Source of the DNA: Gluconacetobacter tumulisoli
GTDB taxonomy: Bacteria > Pseudomonadota > Alphaproteobacteria > Acetobacterales > Acetobacteraceae
Assembly (NCBI RefSeq): GCF_014174155.1
Contig: NZ_JABEQM010000014.1
Span: 1-64,000 of the forward strand
Direction of reading: 5' to 3'
Length of the DNA: 64,000 nucleotides
Shown here: positions 20,326-30,361 of the stretch, piece after piece
Layout of the letters: every line of letters begins with the position of its first letter
Position numbering within the stretch: the first letter of the stretch is position 1
Position numbers and translations under genes: made by a program
The notes under the pieces: model-generated
Told to the model about the DNA's origin: nothing
The model's database searches: none
The model's input: only the letters and a program-made list of their open reading frames with translations

Positions 20326-22266
20326 TCAGTGGAAGATCAGCATGGTGGAGACGAGCACCACCAGGCCGATCAGCATCGTGAAGGCATAGACCGCGATCGA
20401 CCCGGTCTGGGTCCGGACCGCCTGGCCGGCGGTACCGGCCGTCATGCGGGCCAGTCCCTGCGGGATGCCTTCGATCACGCCCTCGTCCGCGCCCTTCCAC
20501 AGCAGGCGCGCGAGCGCGCGATAGGGTCGGACGAAGATCAGGTCATAGAGCTCGTCGAAATACCATTTGTTCAGCAGGAACAGGTACAACGGCCGCAGGC
20601 TGGTCGCCAGCGTCGCCGGAATGGCAGGGCTGGCGATGTAACAGAGATAGGCGACCAGGATGCCGGCCACGCCGGCAAATGTCGGCACCAGCGCGACCAG
20701 TTCGGGCGTCTGCTCCAACGTCTCGATGATCGTGTTGCCCGGCGCATTCACGATGGCGCCGTTCCAGAAGGCCACCTGGCCCGAGCCGACATAGTACGGC
20801 GCCAGAAGCATGCCGGCCAGCACCGCGCCAATGCCCAGCAGCACCAGGGGCAGGGTCATCGAAACCGGGCTTTCATGCGCGCCCTCGTACAGATGCGGGT
20901 CGCGGGGCGTGCCGTGGAAGACCAGGAACAGCAGGCGCCAGCTGTACAGCGCCGTCAGGAAGGCCGTCACGCAGCCCAGCGTCCAGGCGTAGAAGCCCAG
21001 GCCGCTATGCGCCATCCAGGCTGCCTCTAGGATCGCATCCTTCGACCAGTAGCCCGCGAAGGGAAAGATGCCGGCCAGTGCCAGGCTGCCTGCCCACATC
21101 GCGCCGTAGGTCAGCGGGATCTTCTTCCACAATCCGCCCATGCGGAACATGTTCTGTTCGTCATGGACGGCATGGATAACCGAACCCGCGCCAAGAAACA
21201 GAAGCGCTTTGAAGAATGCATGCGTCGTCAGGTGGAACATCGATGCCTGGTAGGCGCCGACACCCGCCGCGACGAACATGTAGCCAAGCTGCGAACAGGT
21301 GGAATAGGCGATCGTCCGCTTGATATCCGGCTGCACCAGCCCGACGGTCGCGGCGAAGAAGCAGGTCGTCGCCCCGATGAACAGGATGAAGGCCTTGGTC
21401 GCCGGTGCGAATTCGATCAGCGGCGACATACGCGCCATCAGGAACACGCCGGCGGTTACCATCGTCGCTGCGTGGATCAGCGCGGACACCGGGGTCGGCC
21501 CTTCCATCGCGTCCGGCAGCCAGGTGTGCAGGAACAGCTGCGCCGACTTGCCCATCGCACCGATGAACAGCAGCGTGCAGATGACCTCATAGACCCGGTG
21601 GGTGCCGAACAGCGTGTAGATGTCGTCCCCATGCGCGGGAACCAGGGCAAAGATGTTGTCGTAGGTGACCGAACCGAATTCGACGAACAGCAGGGCGATC
21701 CCCACCATGAAGAACAGGTCGGCAACGCGGTTGACCACGAAGGCCTTGATCGCCGCGTTGACCGCGCTGGGCCGGTCGTACCAGTAGCCGATCAGCAGGT
21801 AGCTGGCGAGGCCGACCCCTTCCCACCCGAAGAAGAGCTGGACCAGGTCATTGGACGTGACCAGCATCAGCATCGCAAAGGTAAAGAGCGAGAGGTAGGA
21901 GAAGAACCGATAGGTCGGCGTCGCCTCGTGCCCCATGTAGCCGATGCTGTAGAGATGCACGAGCGCCGACACGCTGGTCACCATCGCCACCATCGACAGC
22001 GACAGCGTATCCAGGCGCAGCGTCCAGGCCGCGTGGAAGGCGCCCGCGCGGATCCAGTCGGCCAGCTGCACGACCACCGGCGTCGCGCCGGAATGCAGCG
22101 CCGTCCACAGCGCGCCGATCCCGCAGAAGGCGGCCACGATCATCAGGCCGGTCGTCAGGATCCGGGCCAGCCCGTCACCCATCAGCCGGCCGAACAGTCC
22201 CGCCACGACCGAGGCGAACAGAGGGCCGAAGACCGCGATCTCGAAAAGGTAGGATGCCGTTTCCAT
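20326..22266 (-). CDS. nuoL: NADH-quinone oxidoreductase subunit L
   Basis: NuoL is the distal proton-pumping subunit of complex I. The 646-residue protein has the TM5 glutamate in FFGWEGVGLASYLLIGYWYD and the TM7-8 lysine motif MGKSAQLFLHTWLPDAMEGP. It also has the broken-helix lysine region HAFFKALLFLGAG. Its C-terminal extension ends with a final helix after KWYFDELYD, the lateral amphipathic helix that normally runs along NuoM and NuoN. The protein is full length, so the missing nuoM is not explained by fusion or truncation here. nuoK ends seven bases upstream. Confidence 0.97.
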   Translation of the reverse strand: METASYLFEIAVFGPLFASVVAGLFGRLMGDGLARILTTGLMIVAAFCGIGALWTALHSGATPVVVQLADWIRAGAFHAAWTLRLDTLSLSMVAMVTSVSALVHLYSIGYMGHEATPTYRFFSYLSLFTFAMLMLVTSNDLVQLFFGWEGVGLASYLLIGYWYDRPSAVNAAIKAFVVNRVADLFFMVGIALLFVEFGSVTYDNIFALVPAHGDDIYTLFGTHRVYEVICTLLFIGAMGKSAQLFLHTWLPDAMEGPTPVSALIHAATMVTAGVFLMARMSPLIEFAPATKAFILFIGATTCFFAATVGLVQPDIKRTIAYSTCSQLGYMFVAAGVGAYQASMFHLTTHAFFKALLFLGAGSVIHAVHDEQNMFRMGGLWKKIPLTYGAMWAGSLALAGIFPFAGYWSKDAILEAAWMAHSGLGFYAWTLGCVTAFLTALYSWRLLFLVFHGTPRDPHLYEGAHESPVSMTLPLVLLGIGAVLAGMLLAPYYVGSGQVAFWNGAIVNAPGNTIIETLEQTPELVALVPTFAGVAGILVAYLCYIASPAIPATLATSLRPLYLFLLNKWYFDELYDLIFVRPYRALARLLWKGADEGVIEGIPQGLARMTAGTAGQAVRTQTGSIAVYAFTMLIGLVVLVSTMLIFH

Positions 22267-22273
22267 GATCCGC

Positions 22274-22597
22274 TCAACCCTTCATCATCGTAATGTCTTC
22301 GACCTCGATCGAACCGCGATTGCGGAAATAGACGGTCACGATCGCCAGCCCGATGGCGGACTCGGCCGCCGCGATGGTCAGGACGAACAAGGTGAAGACC
22401 TGCCCGGACAGGTCGCCGAGCGCCGAGGAGAACGCCACGAAATTCAGGTTGGCCGACAGCAGGATCAGCTCGATCGACATCAGGATGATGATGACGTTCT
22501 TGCGGTTCAGGAAAATCCCGAAGACACCCAGTACCAGCAGGATGGCGCTGACCGTCAGGTACGGGCCGATGCCGATGCTTCCCAGTCCGCCGGTCAT
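22274..22597 (-). CDS. nuoK: NADH-quinone oxidoreductase subunit K
   Basis: NuoK is a three-helix membrane subunit that links the quinone site to the pumps. The 107-residue protein carries the two buried glutamates expected in TM2 ([18 protein letters not shown]) and TM3 ([12 protein letters not shown]). Its ATG overlaps the nuoJ stop as ATGA at 22594-22597. Two to seven extra residues at the N-terminus compared with E. coli are normal for alphaproteobacteria. Confidence 0.97.
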   Translation of the reverse strand: MTGGLGSIGIGPYLTVSAILLVLGVFGIFLNRKNVIIILMSIELILLSANLNFVAFSSALGDLSGQVFTLFVLTIAAAESAIGLAIVTVYFRNRGSIEVEDITMMKG

Positions 22598-23331
22598 TGA
22601 CCCAGCCCTCCATGCCTGTCGTCGCCAGCCGGGGCGGCCTGGGGCACGGCCTCGGCCGTCACCCCGTACGATCCGGGGACCGAGGCGACGTAATAGGATT
22701 TATCCGGGCGGCGGAAACCGCCCAGTTCCGTGACGCCCTGTCCCAGCGGCAGGGCCATCATCTCGACCGATGCCGCGGCCGTGCGCTCATGCTGGCGGTC
22801 GATATTCTGCCGCCGTCCCATGGGACGTTCGCGCAGGGTCAGGACGATCGCGCCGATCATGGCCACCAGCAGCACGATGCCGCAGGCCTCGAACGGAAAG
22901 ACGTAGTGGGTATACAGCACGTCCCCCAGCGCCGCCGTGTTGGTCCGGCCCGGGGACGGCACCAGGTGGGGCACGTCGGCGATGTTCTCAGCGATCCGCC
23001 AATGCCCGAACGCCAGCGCCAGTTCCGCGAACAGCACGCCGCCGACCGCCGCCCCGAAGGGGGCGTAGCGCTGCAATCCCTCGCGCATCTGGGTAAAGCG
23101 CACGTCCAGCATCATCACGACGAACAGGAACAGGACCGCAACCGCGCCGACATAGACGATGACCAGGATCATCGCCAGGAACTCGGCCCCCGCGACCAGG
23201 AACAATCCCGCGGCGTTGAAGAAGGCCAGGATCAGGAACAGGACGGAATGGACCGGGTTGCGGGCGCTGACCACCATGCCGGCCGACAGGACCAGGACCG
23301 TCGCGAAGACGTAGAAGACGATTTGGGTCAT
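22594..23331 (-). CDS. nuoJ: NADH-quinone oxidoreductase subunit J
   Basis: NuoJ is a five-helix membrane subunit whose TM3 pi-bulge helix couples quinone chemistry to pumping (here [19 protein letters not shown]). The 245-residue protein is longer than E. coli NuoJ (184). It has a hydrophilic tail of about 75 residues after the last helix, including the family segment [15 protein letters not shown]. The ATG at 23331 overlaps the stop of the 28-codon minicistron upstream (ATGA) and also has AAGG seven bases before it. Confidence 0.96.
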   Translation of the reverse strand: MTQIVFYVFATVLVLSAGMVVSARNPVHSVLFLILAFFNAAGLFLVAGAEFLAMILVIVYVGAVAVLFLFVVMMLDVRFTQMREGLQRYAPFGAAVGGVLFAELALAFGHWRIAENIADVPHLVPSPGRTNTAALGDVLYTHYVFPFEACGIVLLVAMIGAIVLTLRERPMGRRQNIDRQHERTAAASVEMMALPLGQGVTELGGFRRPDKSYYVASVPGSYGVTAEAVPQAAPAGDDRHGGLGQ

Positions 23332-23414
23332 TGTCGCTGACCTTGCTGTTCAGATCGGGGCTGTTCAGATCGTGGCTGTTTAGCCACGGGCTGTTTGGCG
23401 CGGGCCTGCCGCAT
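23328..23414 (-). CDS. 28-residue repeat-containing minicistron coupled to nuoJ
   Basis: I do not recognise this short frame. It starts with ATG at 23414 behind AGGAGGA at seven-base spacing, the strongest ribosome binding site in this part of the operon. It encodes a basic, Gln-rich peptide built of 5-residue units (KQPVA, KQPRS, EQPRS, EQQGQ). Its stop overlaps the nuoJ start as ATGA. It may be a real small protein, a leader that couples nuoJ translation, or a chance frame created by the 15-bp tandem repeat. It fills most of the 156-bp nuoI-nuoJ gap, unusually wide for this operon. Confidence 0.45.
   Translation of the reverse strand: MRQARAKQPVAKQPRSEQPRSEQQGQRQ
23337..23396 (-). repeat. 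Four tandem 15-bp repeats between nuoI and nuoJ
   Basis: On the minus strand the units are AAACAGCCCGTGGCT, AAACAGCCACGATCT, GAACAGCCCCGATCT and GAACAGCAAGGTCAG, at 23396 down to 23337. They share the core (A/G)AACAGC and drift in their second half. The period is a multiple of three and keeps the minicistron frame open, so copy number could vary without a frameshift. Confidence 0.8.
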
Positions 23415-23487
23415 GGATCTTTCCTCCTGCCGCCGCCGGGCCGCCGCCGGTCCGTTCGCGGACCGTGCCGGCCGGGGGCCGGATCTC

Positions 23488-23976
23488 TCAACGATAGGGC
23501 GCATCGAGCTCCAGCCGCCGCGCCAGGACGCTCTCCCAGCGATCGCCGTTGGCGAGCAGCTTGTCCTTGTTGTACATGAGCTCCTCCCGCGTTTCGGTCG
23601 CGAACTCGTAATTCGGCCCCTCGACGATCGCATCCACCGGGCAGGCTTCCTCGCACAGGCCGCAATAGATGCACTTCGTCATATCGATGTCGTAGCGCGT
23701 GGTGCGCCGCGACCCGTCGTCGCGGGGTTCGGATTCGATGGTGATGGCTTCCGCCGGGCACGTCGCCTCGCACAGCTTGCAGGCAATGCAGCGTTCCTCG
23801 CCATTGGGGTAGCGGCGCAACGCGTGCTCCCCGCGGAAGCGGGGCGACAGAGGCCCCTTTTCATAAGGATAGTTGATCGTCGCCTTGGGCTTGAAGAAGG
23901 CCCGCAGCGTCGCCCCCATCCCGGCCACCAGTTCGGCCAGAAGGAAGGAACGGACCGTCCGGTCGAGATGTCCCAT
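23488..23976 (-). CDS. nuoI: NADH-quinone oxidoreductase subunit I
   Basis: NuoI is the ferredoxin-like subunit that holds clusters N6a and N6b. The 162-residue protein has two CxxCxxCxxxCP motifs: C63, C66, C69, C73 ([12 protein letters not shown]) and C102, C105, C108, C112 ([12 protein letters not shown]). The start at 23976 overlaps the nuoH stop by one base (TGATG) and has GGAGG about ten bases upstream. A wide 156-bp gap follows before nuoJ. Confidence 0.97.
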   Translation of the reverse strand: MGHLDRTVRSFLLAELVAGMGATLRAFFKPKATINYPYEKGPLSPRFRGEHALRRYPNGEERCIACKLCEATCPAEAITIESEPRDDGSRRTTRYDIDMTKCIYCGLCEEACPVDAIVEGPNYEFATETREELMYNKDKLLANGDRWESVLARRLELDAPYR

Positions 23977-25001
23977 CAGCTTGCTCCTCCCTGGGGCAGC
24001 AGCCCGGTGGCCAGCAGGAAACCTGCCGTCAGCACCATCCAGACCAGCGAGAACGGAAGGAACACCTTCCATCCCAGGCGCATGAGCTGGTCGTAGCGGT
24101 AGCGCGGGAACGTCGCGCGCACCCAGATGAAGACGAACAGGCAGAACAGGATTTTCGCGATCAGCCACAGCGGCCCCGGGATCCAGGTGAATGGCACGAT
24201 CCCCACCGGCGGCAGCCAGCCGCCGAGGAACAGGATGCTGACCATGCCCGACATCAGGAACATGTTGGCATATTCGCCAAGGAAGAAGAGGCCGAAGGCC
24301 AGCGCCGAATATTCGACGAAGAAGCCGGCCACCAGTTCGCTCTCGCCCTCGGGCAGATCGAACGGCGCACGGTTGGTTTCCGCCAAGGCCGAGATGAAAA
24401 ATACGATGAACATCGGGAACATCGGCAGGCAGAACCAGACATGGCGCTGCGCCAGCACGATGTCGTTCAGGTTCAGGCTGCCGACCGCCAGCAGGACCGA
24501 GACGATGACCAGCCCGATCGAGACCTCGTACGACACCATCTGCGCCGCCGAGCGCAGACCGCCGAGGAAGGCATATTTGGAATTGGACGCCCATCCCGCG
24601 ATCAGGATGCCGTAAACGCCCAGCGACGAGATCGCCAGCAGGTACAGGATGCCCACGTTGATGTTCGCCACCGCCCAGCCATTATTGGTGGGGATGACCG
24701 CCCACGCGACCATCGCCAGCGAGAAGGTCAGGAACGGCGCGAACAGGAACAGGACGCGGTTCGCCCCGGCTGGGATCACCGTTTCCTTGGTGATCATCTT
24801 GATCGCGTCGGCAAAGGCCTGGAGCACCCCGAACGGGCCGTTCACGTTCGGCCCCTTGCGAAGCTGCATCGCGGCCATGACCTTGCGCTCGGCCAGGGTC
24901 AGGTACGCCACCCCCAGCAGCAGGGGCACCAGCACCGCCAGGGCCTCGAGGACCGTCAGGATGACCTGGCCGATCAGGGTGTGCAGAAAGAAATGCGCCA
25001 C
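23976..25001 (-). CDS. nuoH: NADH-quinone oxidoreductase subunit H
   Basis: NuoH anchors the peripheral arm and forms most of the quinone channel. The 341-residue protein has eight transmembrane helices. It has the conserved loops [19 protein letters not shown] and [20 protein letters not shown], whose acidic residues line the quinone cavity. The ATG at 25001 lies six bases after nuoG. Confidence 0.97.
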   Translation of the reverse strand: MAHFFLHTLIGQVILTVLEALAVLVPLLLGVAYLTLAERKVMAAMQLRKGPNVNGPFGVLQAFADAIKMITKETVIPAGANRVLFLFAPFLTFSLAMVAWAVIPTNNGWAVANINVGILYLLAISSLGVYGILIAGWASNSKYAFLGGLRSAAQMVSYEVSIGLVIVSVLLAVGSLNLNDIVLAQRHVWFCLPMFPMFIVFFISALAETNRAPFDLPEGESELVAGFFVEYSALAFGLFFLGEYANMFLMSGMVSILFLGGWLPPVGIVPFTWIPGPLWLIAKILFCLFVFIWVRATFPRYRYDQLMRLGWKVFLPFSLVWMVLTAGFLLATGLLPQGGAS

Positions 25002-25007
25002 GTCGCC

Positions 25008-27077
25008 TTACTCCGCCGCCACCGTCTGGGGATGGACATAGATCCGCGAACATTCGCCCATCGTCGGGCTGGCCCGGCAGATGGGGTTGGTCTGGTAATA
25101 ATCGTCGATCACCGGCTGGAACGGCGCCGGCGACACGGCGCCCGGATCGCCGGCCGGCCCCGCGAGATCGGATATGCCCGACACGTCGCGGCCGCCGATG
25201 ACGCGGAAGACCGGGTTCGCCGCCGCCAGGCGGTCGCGCAGGGCCTCCAGCGTGTCATAGGGAAGGGTCTTGCCGACGACCTCGGAAAACGCCCGCAGGA
25301 TCCGCCAGTCCTCACGCGCGTCGCCCGGCGGCATGACCGCGCGGAACGATCGCTGCACTCGCCCTTCGGTATTCACGTAAGTGCCGGATTTCTCGGCGAA
25401 ACTGGCACCGGGCAGGATCACGTCGGCCCGCGCGGCAGCGGCGTCACCGTGATGCCCCTGATAGATGACGAAGGTCTGCGCACCGATCTGCGCCGTATGG
25501 AATTCGTCGGCGCCCAGCAGCCACAGCACGTCCACGCCGCCGCTCATCATGCCCGCGACGCTGCGTCCGCCCGGGCCGGGCAGCAGGCCCAGATCCAGGC
25601 CTGCCACGCGGCTGGCCGCGGTGTGCAGGACGTTGAAGCCGTTCCACTCCGGCCCGACGGCCCCGACTTCCGTCGCCAGCGCCCAGCATGCCGCCAGGAT
25701 CGCCCGCGCGTCCTCGCGCACCAGCGCGCCATGGCCGACGATGATCATCGGCCGTTTCGCCGCCTTCAGCACGTCGGCGAACGGATGGCCGCCCTGTCGC
25801 AGTTCGGCCAGAACGGCCGGCCCGTCGCCCAGGATTTCAGCCCGGTAGGTCGGATCGGCGTTCGGTGCGCCGATCATCCCGATCGGGAAGCCGCCCCGTC
25901 CTCCGGCGATGAACCGCTTGCGGATCCGGGCGTTCAGGACCGGGGCCTCCTGCCGGGGGACGGATCCTACGATCAGCAGGGCATCCGCGTCCTCGATTCC
26001 GGCAATACCGCTGCCGAATGTATAGAATTCCCGGCGGGACACGTCGTACTGCGCGCCGTCCTGGCGGCAATCGATGTTGGATGACCCCAGCGCGGTCATC
26101 AGATCCTTCAGCGCCAGCATGCTCTCGGCGTCGCACAGGTCGCCGGCGATCGCGCCGATCCGTTCGCCCGGCACGCCGTCAAGCCGGCGGCCGATGGCGA
26201 CGAACGCATCCTGCCACGATACGGGTTGCAGCTTGCCATGGACGCGGACCCACGGGCGGTCCAGCCGCCGGTGCTTCAGCCCGTCCATCGCGAAGCGGCC
26301 CTTGTCGGCCAGCCATTCCTCGTTCACCTCGTCATTGACGCGGGGTACGATGCGCAGCACGGCGCTACCACGAACCTGGAGGCTGGTATTGGTGCCGACG
26401 GCGTCGAACACGTCGATGGAATCGGTCTTCTTCAATTCCCACGGGCGGGCGGTGAAGGCATAGGGCTTGGACGTCAGTGCGCCGACCGGGCAGATGTCGA
26501 TGAGGTTTCCCGACAATTCGGACGTCAGGGCCTTTTCCACATAATTGGTGATTTCCATGTTCTCGCCGCGCGACACGGCGCCCAGTTCGGGCACGCCCGC
26601 GATCTCGGTCGCGAAGCGGACGCAGCGCGTGCATTGGATGCAGCGCGTCATCACCGTTTTGACCAGCGGACCGAGATATTTGTCCGTCACCGCACGCTTG
26701 GCTTCGCGGTAGCGCGAATGGTCCGCGCCATAGCCGAACGCCTGGTCCTGCAGGTCGCACTCGCCGCCCTGGTCGCAGATCGGGCAATCCAGCGGGTGGT
26801 TGATCAACAGGAATTCCATCACCGCGCGCCGCGCCTTGCGCACGATTTCGGTGTCGGTCAGGATTTCCATCCCCTCCGCCACCGGGAAGCCGCAGGACGC
26901 CACGGGTTTGGGCGCGCGTACCACCTGCACCAGGCACATGCGGCAATTGCCCGCGACGGACAGCCGTTCGTGGAAACAGAAGCGCGGGATCTCCTTGCCC
27001 GCGGCCTCGCACGCCTGCAGCGCGCTGGACCCGTTGGGAACCTCGACCTGGATCCCGTCGACGGTAACCTTCACCAT
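25008..27077 (-). CDS. nuoG: NADH-quinone oxidoreductase subunit G
   Basis: NuoG is the 75-kDa Fe-S subunit of the peripheral arm. The 689-residue protein has a [2Fe-2S] ferredoxin fold (C34, C45, C48, C62), the N5-type His/Cys set H94, C98, C101, C107 (HPLDCPICDQGGEC), and a [4Fe-4S] set starting C146, C149, C152 (CIQCTRC). A molybdopterin-oxidoreductase-like domain follows. The ATG at 27077 lies five bases after the nuoF stop. The frame is open further upstream only as a shadow of nuoF. The short length is typical of alphaproteobacteria rather than E. coli (about 908). Confidence 0.96.
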   Translation of the reverse strand: MVKVTVDGIQVEVPNGSSALQACEAAGKEIPRFCFHERLSVAGNCRMCLVQVVRAPKPVASCGFPVAEGMEILTDTEIVRKARRAVMEFLLINHPLDCPICDQGGECDLQDQAFGYGADHSRYREAKRAVTDKYLGPLVKTVMTRCIQCTRCVRFATEIAGVPELGAVSRGENMEITNYVEKALTSELSGNLIDICPVGALTSKPYAFTARPWELKKTDSIDVFDAVGTNTSLQVRGSAVLRIVPRVNDEVNEEWLADKGRFAMDGLKHRRLDRPWVRVHGKLQPVSWQDAFVAIGRRLDGVPGERIGAIAGDLCDAESMLALKDLMTALGSSNIDCRQDGAQYDVSRREFYTFGSGIAGIEDADALLIVGSVPRQEAPVLNARIRKRFIAGGRGGFPIGMIGAPNADPTYRAEILGDGPAVLAELRQGGHPFADVLKAAKRPMIIVGHGALVREDARAILAACWALATEVGAVGPEWNGFNVLHTAASRVAGLDLGLLPGPGGRSVAGMMSGGVDVLWLLGADEFHTAQIGAQTFVIYQGHHGDAAAARADVILPGASFAEKSGTYVNTEGRVQRSFRAVMPPGDAREDWRILRAFSEVVGKTLPYDTLEALRDRLAAANPVFRVIGGRDVSGISDLAGPAGDPGAVSPAPFQPVIDDYYQTNPICRASPTMGECSRIYVHPQTVAAE

Positions 27078-27082
27078 CGCCC

Positions 27083-28420
27083 TTACTCCGCCGCCACGGG
27101 AATGCCCACGGGAACGCCCTGGGGTACCTGCGTGATCCGTCCGCCGCCGTGCGCGGCCTTGTAGGCCTGGATCCGATCCTCCATCACCGGCCGGAAATGC
27201 CGGATCAGGCCCTGGATCGGCCATGCCGCCGCATCGCCCAGTGCGCAGATCGTGTGGCCCTCGACCTGGCGCGTGACCTGTTCGAGCATGTCGATTTCCT
27301 CGAGTTCGGCCCGTCCCTCGACCATCCGCTGCATGACGCGCATCATCCAGCCCGTTCCCTCGCGGCAGGGCGTGCACTGGCCGCAGCTTTCATGCTTGAA
27401 GAATTGCGAGAACCGGGCGATGGCGCGGACGATATCGGTCGATTTGTCCATGACGATCATGCAGGCCGTGCCCAGGCCCGACCGTTCGGCGCGCAGGCTG
27501 TCGTAATCCATCAGGACCGTTTCGCAGATCGCCTTCGGCAGGACGGGGACCGAGCAGCCGCCGGGAATGACGGCCAGCAGATTGTCCCAACCACCGCGCA
27601 CGCCGCCGCCATGCTTTTCGATGATGTCCTTCAGCGGAACGCCCAGTTCCTCTTCGAATACGCAGGGCGTGTTGACGTGGCCCGAGATGGCCATCAGCTT
27701 GGTGCCCGCATTGTTCGGGCGACCCAGCGAGGAAAACCATGTCGCGCCGCGCCGCAGGATGGTGGAGGCGACCGAAATGCTTTCCACGTTGTTCACCGTG
27801 GTTGGGCATCCATACAGCCCCATCGCCGCCGGGAAAGGCGGCTTCATCCGGGGCTGCCCCTTCTTGCCTTCCAGGCTTTCCAGCAGCGCCGTTTCCTCGC
27901 CGCAGATATAGGCACCCGCGCCGCGGTGGATATAGAAATCGAAATCCCAGCCCGACCCGGCCGCATTCTTTCCGATCAGGCCGGCCGCGTAGGCCTCGTC
28001 GATCGCGATCTGCAGATGCCGGGCCTCGTTGAAAAACTCGCCGCGGATATAGATATAGGCCGCATGCGCCCCCATCGCGAACGAGGCAATCAGTGCGCTT
28101 TCGACCAGCTTGTGCGGTTCGTGCCGCAGGATCTCGCGGTCCTTGCAGGTACCCGGCTCGGATTCGTCGCCGTTGATCACCAGGTAATGGGGACGACCGT
28201 CCGAATTCTTGGGCATGAACGACCATTTCACGCCGGTCGGAAAGCCCGCCCCGCCCCGACCGCGCAGGCCGGACGCCTTCATTTCATTGATGATCGCATC
28301 CCGGCCCCGGGCCAGGATCGCCGCCGTGTCGGCCCAGTCCCCCCGCTGGCGCGCGCCGGCCAGGCGCCAGTCCTGCTGGCCGTAGAGGTTGGTGAAGATC
28401 CGGTCCTTGTCCTGAAGCAT
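27083..28420 (-). CDS. nuoF: NADH-quinone oxidoreductase subunit F
   Basis: NuoF binds NADH and FMN and carries cluster N3, so it is the electron entry point of complex I. The 445-residue protein has the glycine-rich FMN/NADH region [20 protein letters not shown], the segment [18 protein letters not shown], and the cluster motif [13 protein letters not shown]. It starts 15 bp after nuoE, with GGGGGAGA just before the ATG. Confidence 0.97.
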   Translation of the reverse strand: MLQDKDRIFTNLYGQQDWRLAGARQRGDWADTAAILARGRDAIINEMKASGLRGRGGAGFPTGVKWSFMPKNSDGRPHYLVINGDESEPGTCKDREILRHEPHKLVESALIASFAMGAHAAYIYIRGEFFNEARHLQIAIDEAYAAGLIGKNAAGSGWDFDFYIHRGAGAYICGEETALLESLEGKKGQPRMKPPFPAAMGLYGCPTTVNNVESISVASTILRRGATWFSSLGRPNNAGTKLMAISGHVNTPCVFEEELGVPLKDIIEKHGGGVRGGWDNLLAVIPGGCSVPVLPKAICETVLMDYDSLRAERSGLGTACMIVMDKSTDIVRAIARFSQFFKHESCGQCTPCREGTGWMMRVMQRMVEGRAELEEIDMLEQVTRQVEGHTICALGDAAAWPIQGLIRHFRPVMEDRIQAYKAAHGGGRITQVPQGVPVGIPVAAE

Positions 28421-28435
28421 TCCCGTCTCTCCCCC

Positions 28436-29074
28436 TCAGCCCTGATCCGCCGGACTGTCCGTCAGCGTCTTGCGCCCACCCGCCGGGGCCGAGCCCATGC
28501 GGTCGATCGTCGGACCTGGCGTCGGCCGTTCGCCCCGGCGCAACGCCTCGATCAGTTCGACCGTGCGCGGCCCGTCAAGATCCTCGTAGAAATCGTCATC
28601 AACCTGCAGGATCGGCGCATTGGAACACGCGCCGAGGCATTCGACCTCGGTCAGCGTGAACAGTCCGTCCGCGCTCGACTGGCCGAAGGCCCCGATGCCG
28701 GTCGCCTTCTTGCAGGCCGCAACCACGTCGTCCGACCCGCGCAGCCAGCACGACGTCGTCGTGCAGACCTGCAGATGGTAGCGGCCGATGGGTTTGGTGT
28801 TGAACATCAGGTAGAAGGTCGCGACCTCGTAGACCCGGATCGGCGCCACTTCCAGCCGCCGGGCGATCTCGTCCATCGCCACGCGGGGCACCCAGGCGCT
28901 GCCGGTCAGGCGGCCCATCTGCTTCTGCGCGACATACAGCAGCGGCAGCGTGCCGCTGGCCTTCCGTTCGGCCGGATATTTGGCCAGGATGGTCGCAATC
29001 TCCGCCTCGCTTTCCTCGTCGAAGGCGAAGGACGCGGGCTGCTCGATCTGGTCTATTGGGGAATGAGCGGACAT
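28436..29074 (-). CDS. nuoE: NADH-quinone oxidoreductase subunit E
   Basis: NuoE is the thioredoxin-like [2Fe-2S] subunit (cluster N1a) paired with NuoF. The 212-residue protein has the ligands C104, C109 (VCTTTSCWLRG) and C146, C150 (VECLGACSNAP). The C-terminal 40 residues (RRGERPTPGPTIDR) form a Pro-rich tail seen in alphaproteobacterial NuoE. The ATG at 29074 lies five bases after the nuoD stop. Confidence 0.96.
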   Translation of the reverse strand: MSAHSPIDQIEQPASFAFDEESEAEIATILAKYPAERKASGTLPLLYVAQKQMGRLTGSAWVPRVAMDEIARRLEVAPIRVYEVATFYLMFNTKPIGRYHLQVCTTTSCWLRGSDDVVAACKKATGIGAFGQSSADGLFTLTEVECLGACSNAPILQVDDDFYEDLDGPRTVELIEALRRGERPTPGPTIDRMGSAPAGGRKTLTDSPADQG

Positions 29075-29079
29075 CTCTT

Positions 29080-30330
29080 TCACCTGTCTATCTCGCCGAA
29101 CACCAAGTCGAGCGACCCGATGATCGCGACCGCGTCCGCCAGCATGTGGCGACGCGACATCTCGTCGATCGCCTGCAGATGGGCGAAGCCAGTCGGCCGG
29201 ATCTTGCACCGGTAAGGACGGTTGCTGCCATCGGCCACCAGATAGACGCCGAACTCGCCCTTCGGGCTTTCGACCGCCGTGTAGGTGGCGCCGGGGGGAA
29301 CGTGATATCCCTCGGTGAACAGCTTGAAATGATGGATCAGCGCTTCCATCGAGCGCTTCATCTCGCGCCGCGGTGGCGGGGTGATCTTGTGATCCTGGAT
29401 CTTGATCGGGCCGGGCCGCATCTGGGCCAAGCATTGCTCGACGATCCGCACGCTCTCGCGCATTTCGGCGACACGAATCAGATAGCGGTCATAGCAATCG
29501 CCCTGTCGCGTAACGGGGATATTGAATTCGACCTTGTCGTAATTGTCATACGGTTGGGCGCGGCGCAGGTCCCACGGCACGCCAGAGGCGCGCAGGCATG
29601 GCCCGCTGAAGCCCCAGGACAATGCCTGTTCGGTCGTGAACACGCCGATGCCGACCGTCCGCTGCTTCCAGATCCGGTTATTGGTCAGCAGGGTTTCCAG
29701 ATCGTCGATCCATTTCGGAAACTGCCGCGCCCATTCGCCGATCCTCTCCTCCAGGCCAGCAGGCAGGTCGCGCGCGACGCCGCCGGGGCGGAAATAATTG
29801 GCGTGGAACCGCGCGCCCGACGCGGCCTCGTAGAATTCGATCAGCTTCTCGCGTTCCTCATATCCCCACAGCGCCGGCGTCAGGGCACCGCAATCGAGCC
29901 CGAACGAGGTCAGGTTGAGGATATGGTTCAGAATCCGCGTCAGTTCCGCGAACATCACGCGAATCCATTTCGCGCGGTCCGGGATATCGATCCCCAGCAG
30001 CTTCTCGGTGGCGAGGGCGAACGCCTGCTCCTCGCACATCGGCGAGACGTAATCGAGGCGGTCGAAATACGGCAGCGCCTTCGGATAGGTCTTGTATTCG
30101 ATCAGCTTTTCCGTGCCGCGATGCAGCAGGCCGATATGCGGAATGGCGCGGGCGACGACCTCCCCTTCCATTTCCAGCACCAGGCGCAGCACGCCATGGG
30201 CGGACGGATGCTGGGGGCCGAAATTCAGGGCATGGGAATCGATCTCGACCGTGCGGGTCTCGGCCCTGGCGGCCGCATCGGCCGGCAGCAGGGAGTCCGG
30301 GATATCCTTGTGAAGGACAATGTCGCTCAT
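29080..30330 (-). CDS. nuoD: NADH-quinone oxidoreductase subunit D
   Basis: NuoD is the 49-kDa subunit that forms the quinone-reduction site with NuoB. The 416-residue protein has the quinone-site motif [19 protein letters not shown] near residue 37 and [20 protein letters not shown] after it. It is encoded apart from nuoC, unlike the fused nuoCD of enterobacteria. GGGAG precedes the ATG at 30330, and nuoC ends 31 bp upstream. Confidence 0.97.
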   Translation of the reverse strand: MSDIVLHKDIPDSLLPADAAARAETRTVEIDSHALNFGPQHPSAHGVLRLVLEMEGEVVARAIPHIGLLHRGTEKLIEYKTYPKALPYFDRLDYVSPMCEEQAFALATEKLLGIDIPDRAKWIRVMFAELTRILNHILNLTSFGLDCGALTPALWGYEEREKLIEFYEAASGARFHANYFRPGGVARDLPAGLEERIGEWARQFPKWIDDLETLLTNNRIWKQRTVGIGVFTTEQALSWGFSGPCLRASGVPWDLRRAQPYDNYDKVEFNIPVTRQGDCYDRYLIRVAEMRESVRIVEQCLAQMRPGPIKIQDHKITPPPRREMKRSMEALIHHFKLFTEGYHVPPGATYTAVESPKGEFGVYLVADGSNRPYRCKIRPTGFAHLQAIDEMSRRHMLADAVAIIGSLDLVFGEIDR

Positions 30331-30361
30331 CGTCCGGCTCCCTTCAGCTTGGGTGTCCCGA

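Noticed and set aside
20306-20500. A 64-codon frame over the nuoL end as a possible remnant of nuoM
   Set aside because: It lies entirely within nuoL coding sequence in another frame except for its last codons. Its composition is Arg/Gly/Asp-rich and not hydrophobic as NuoM would be.
23337-23396. Tandem 15-bp repeats as a CRISPR-like array
   Set aside because: There are no spacers; the units are directly adjacent and drift. No cas gene is present.
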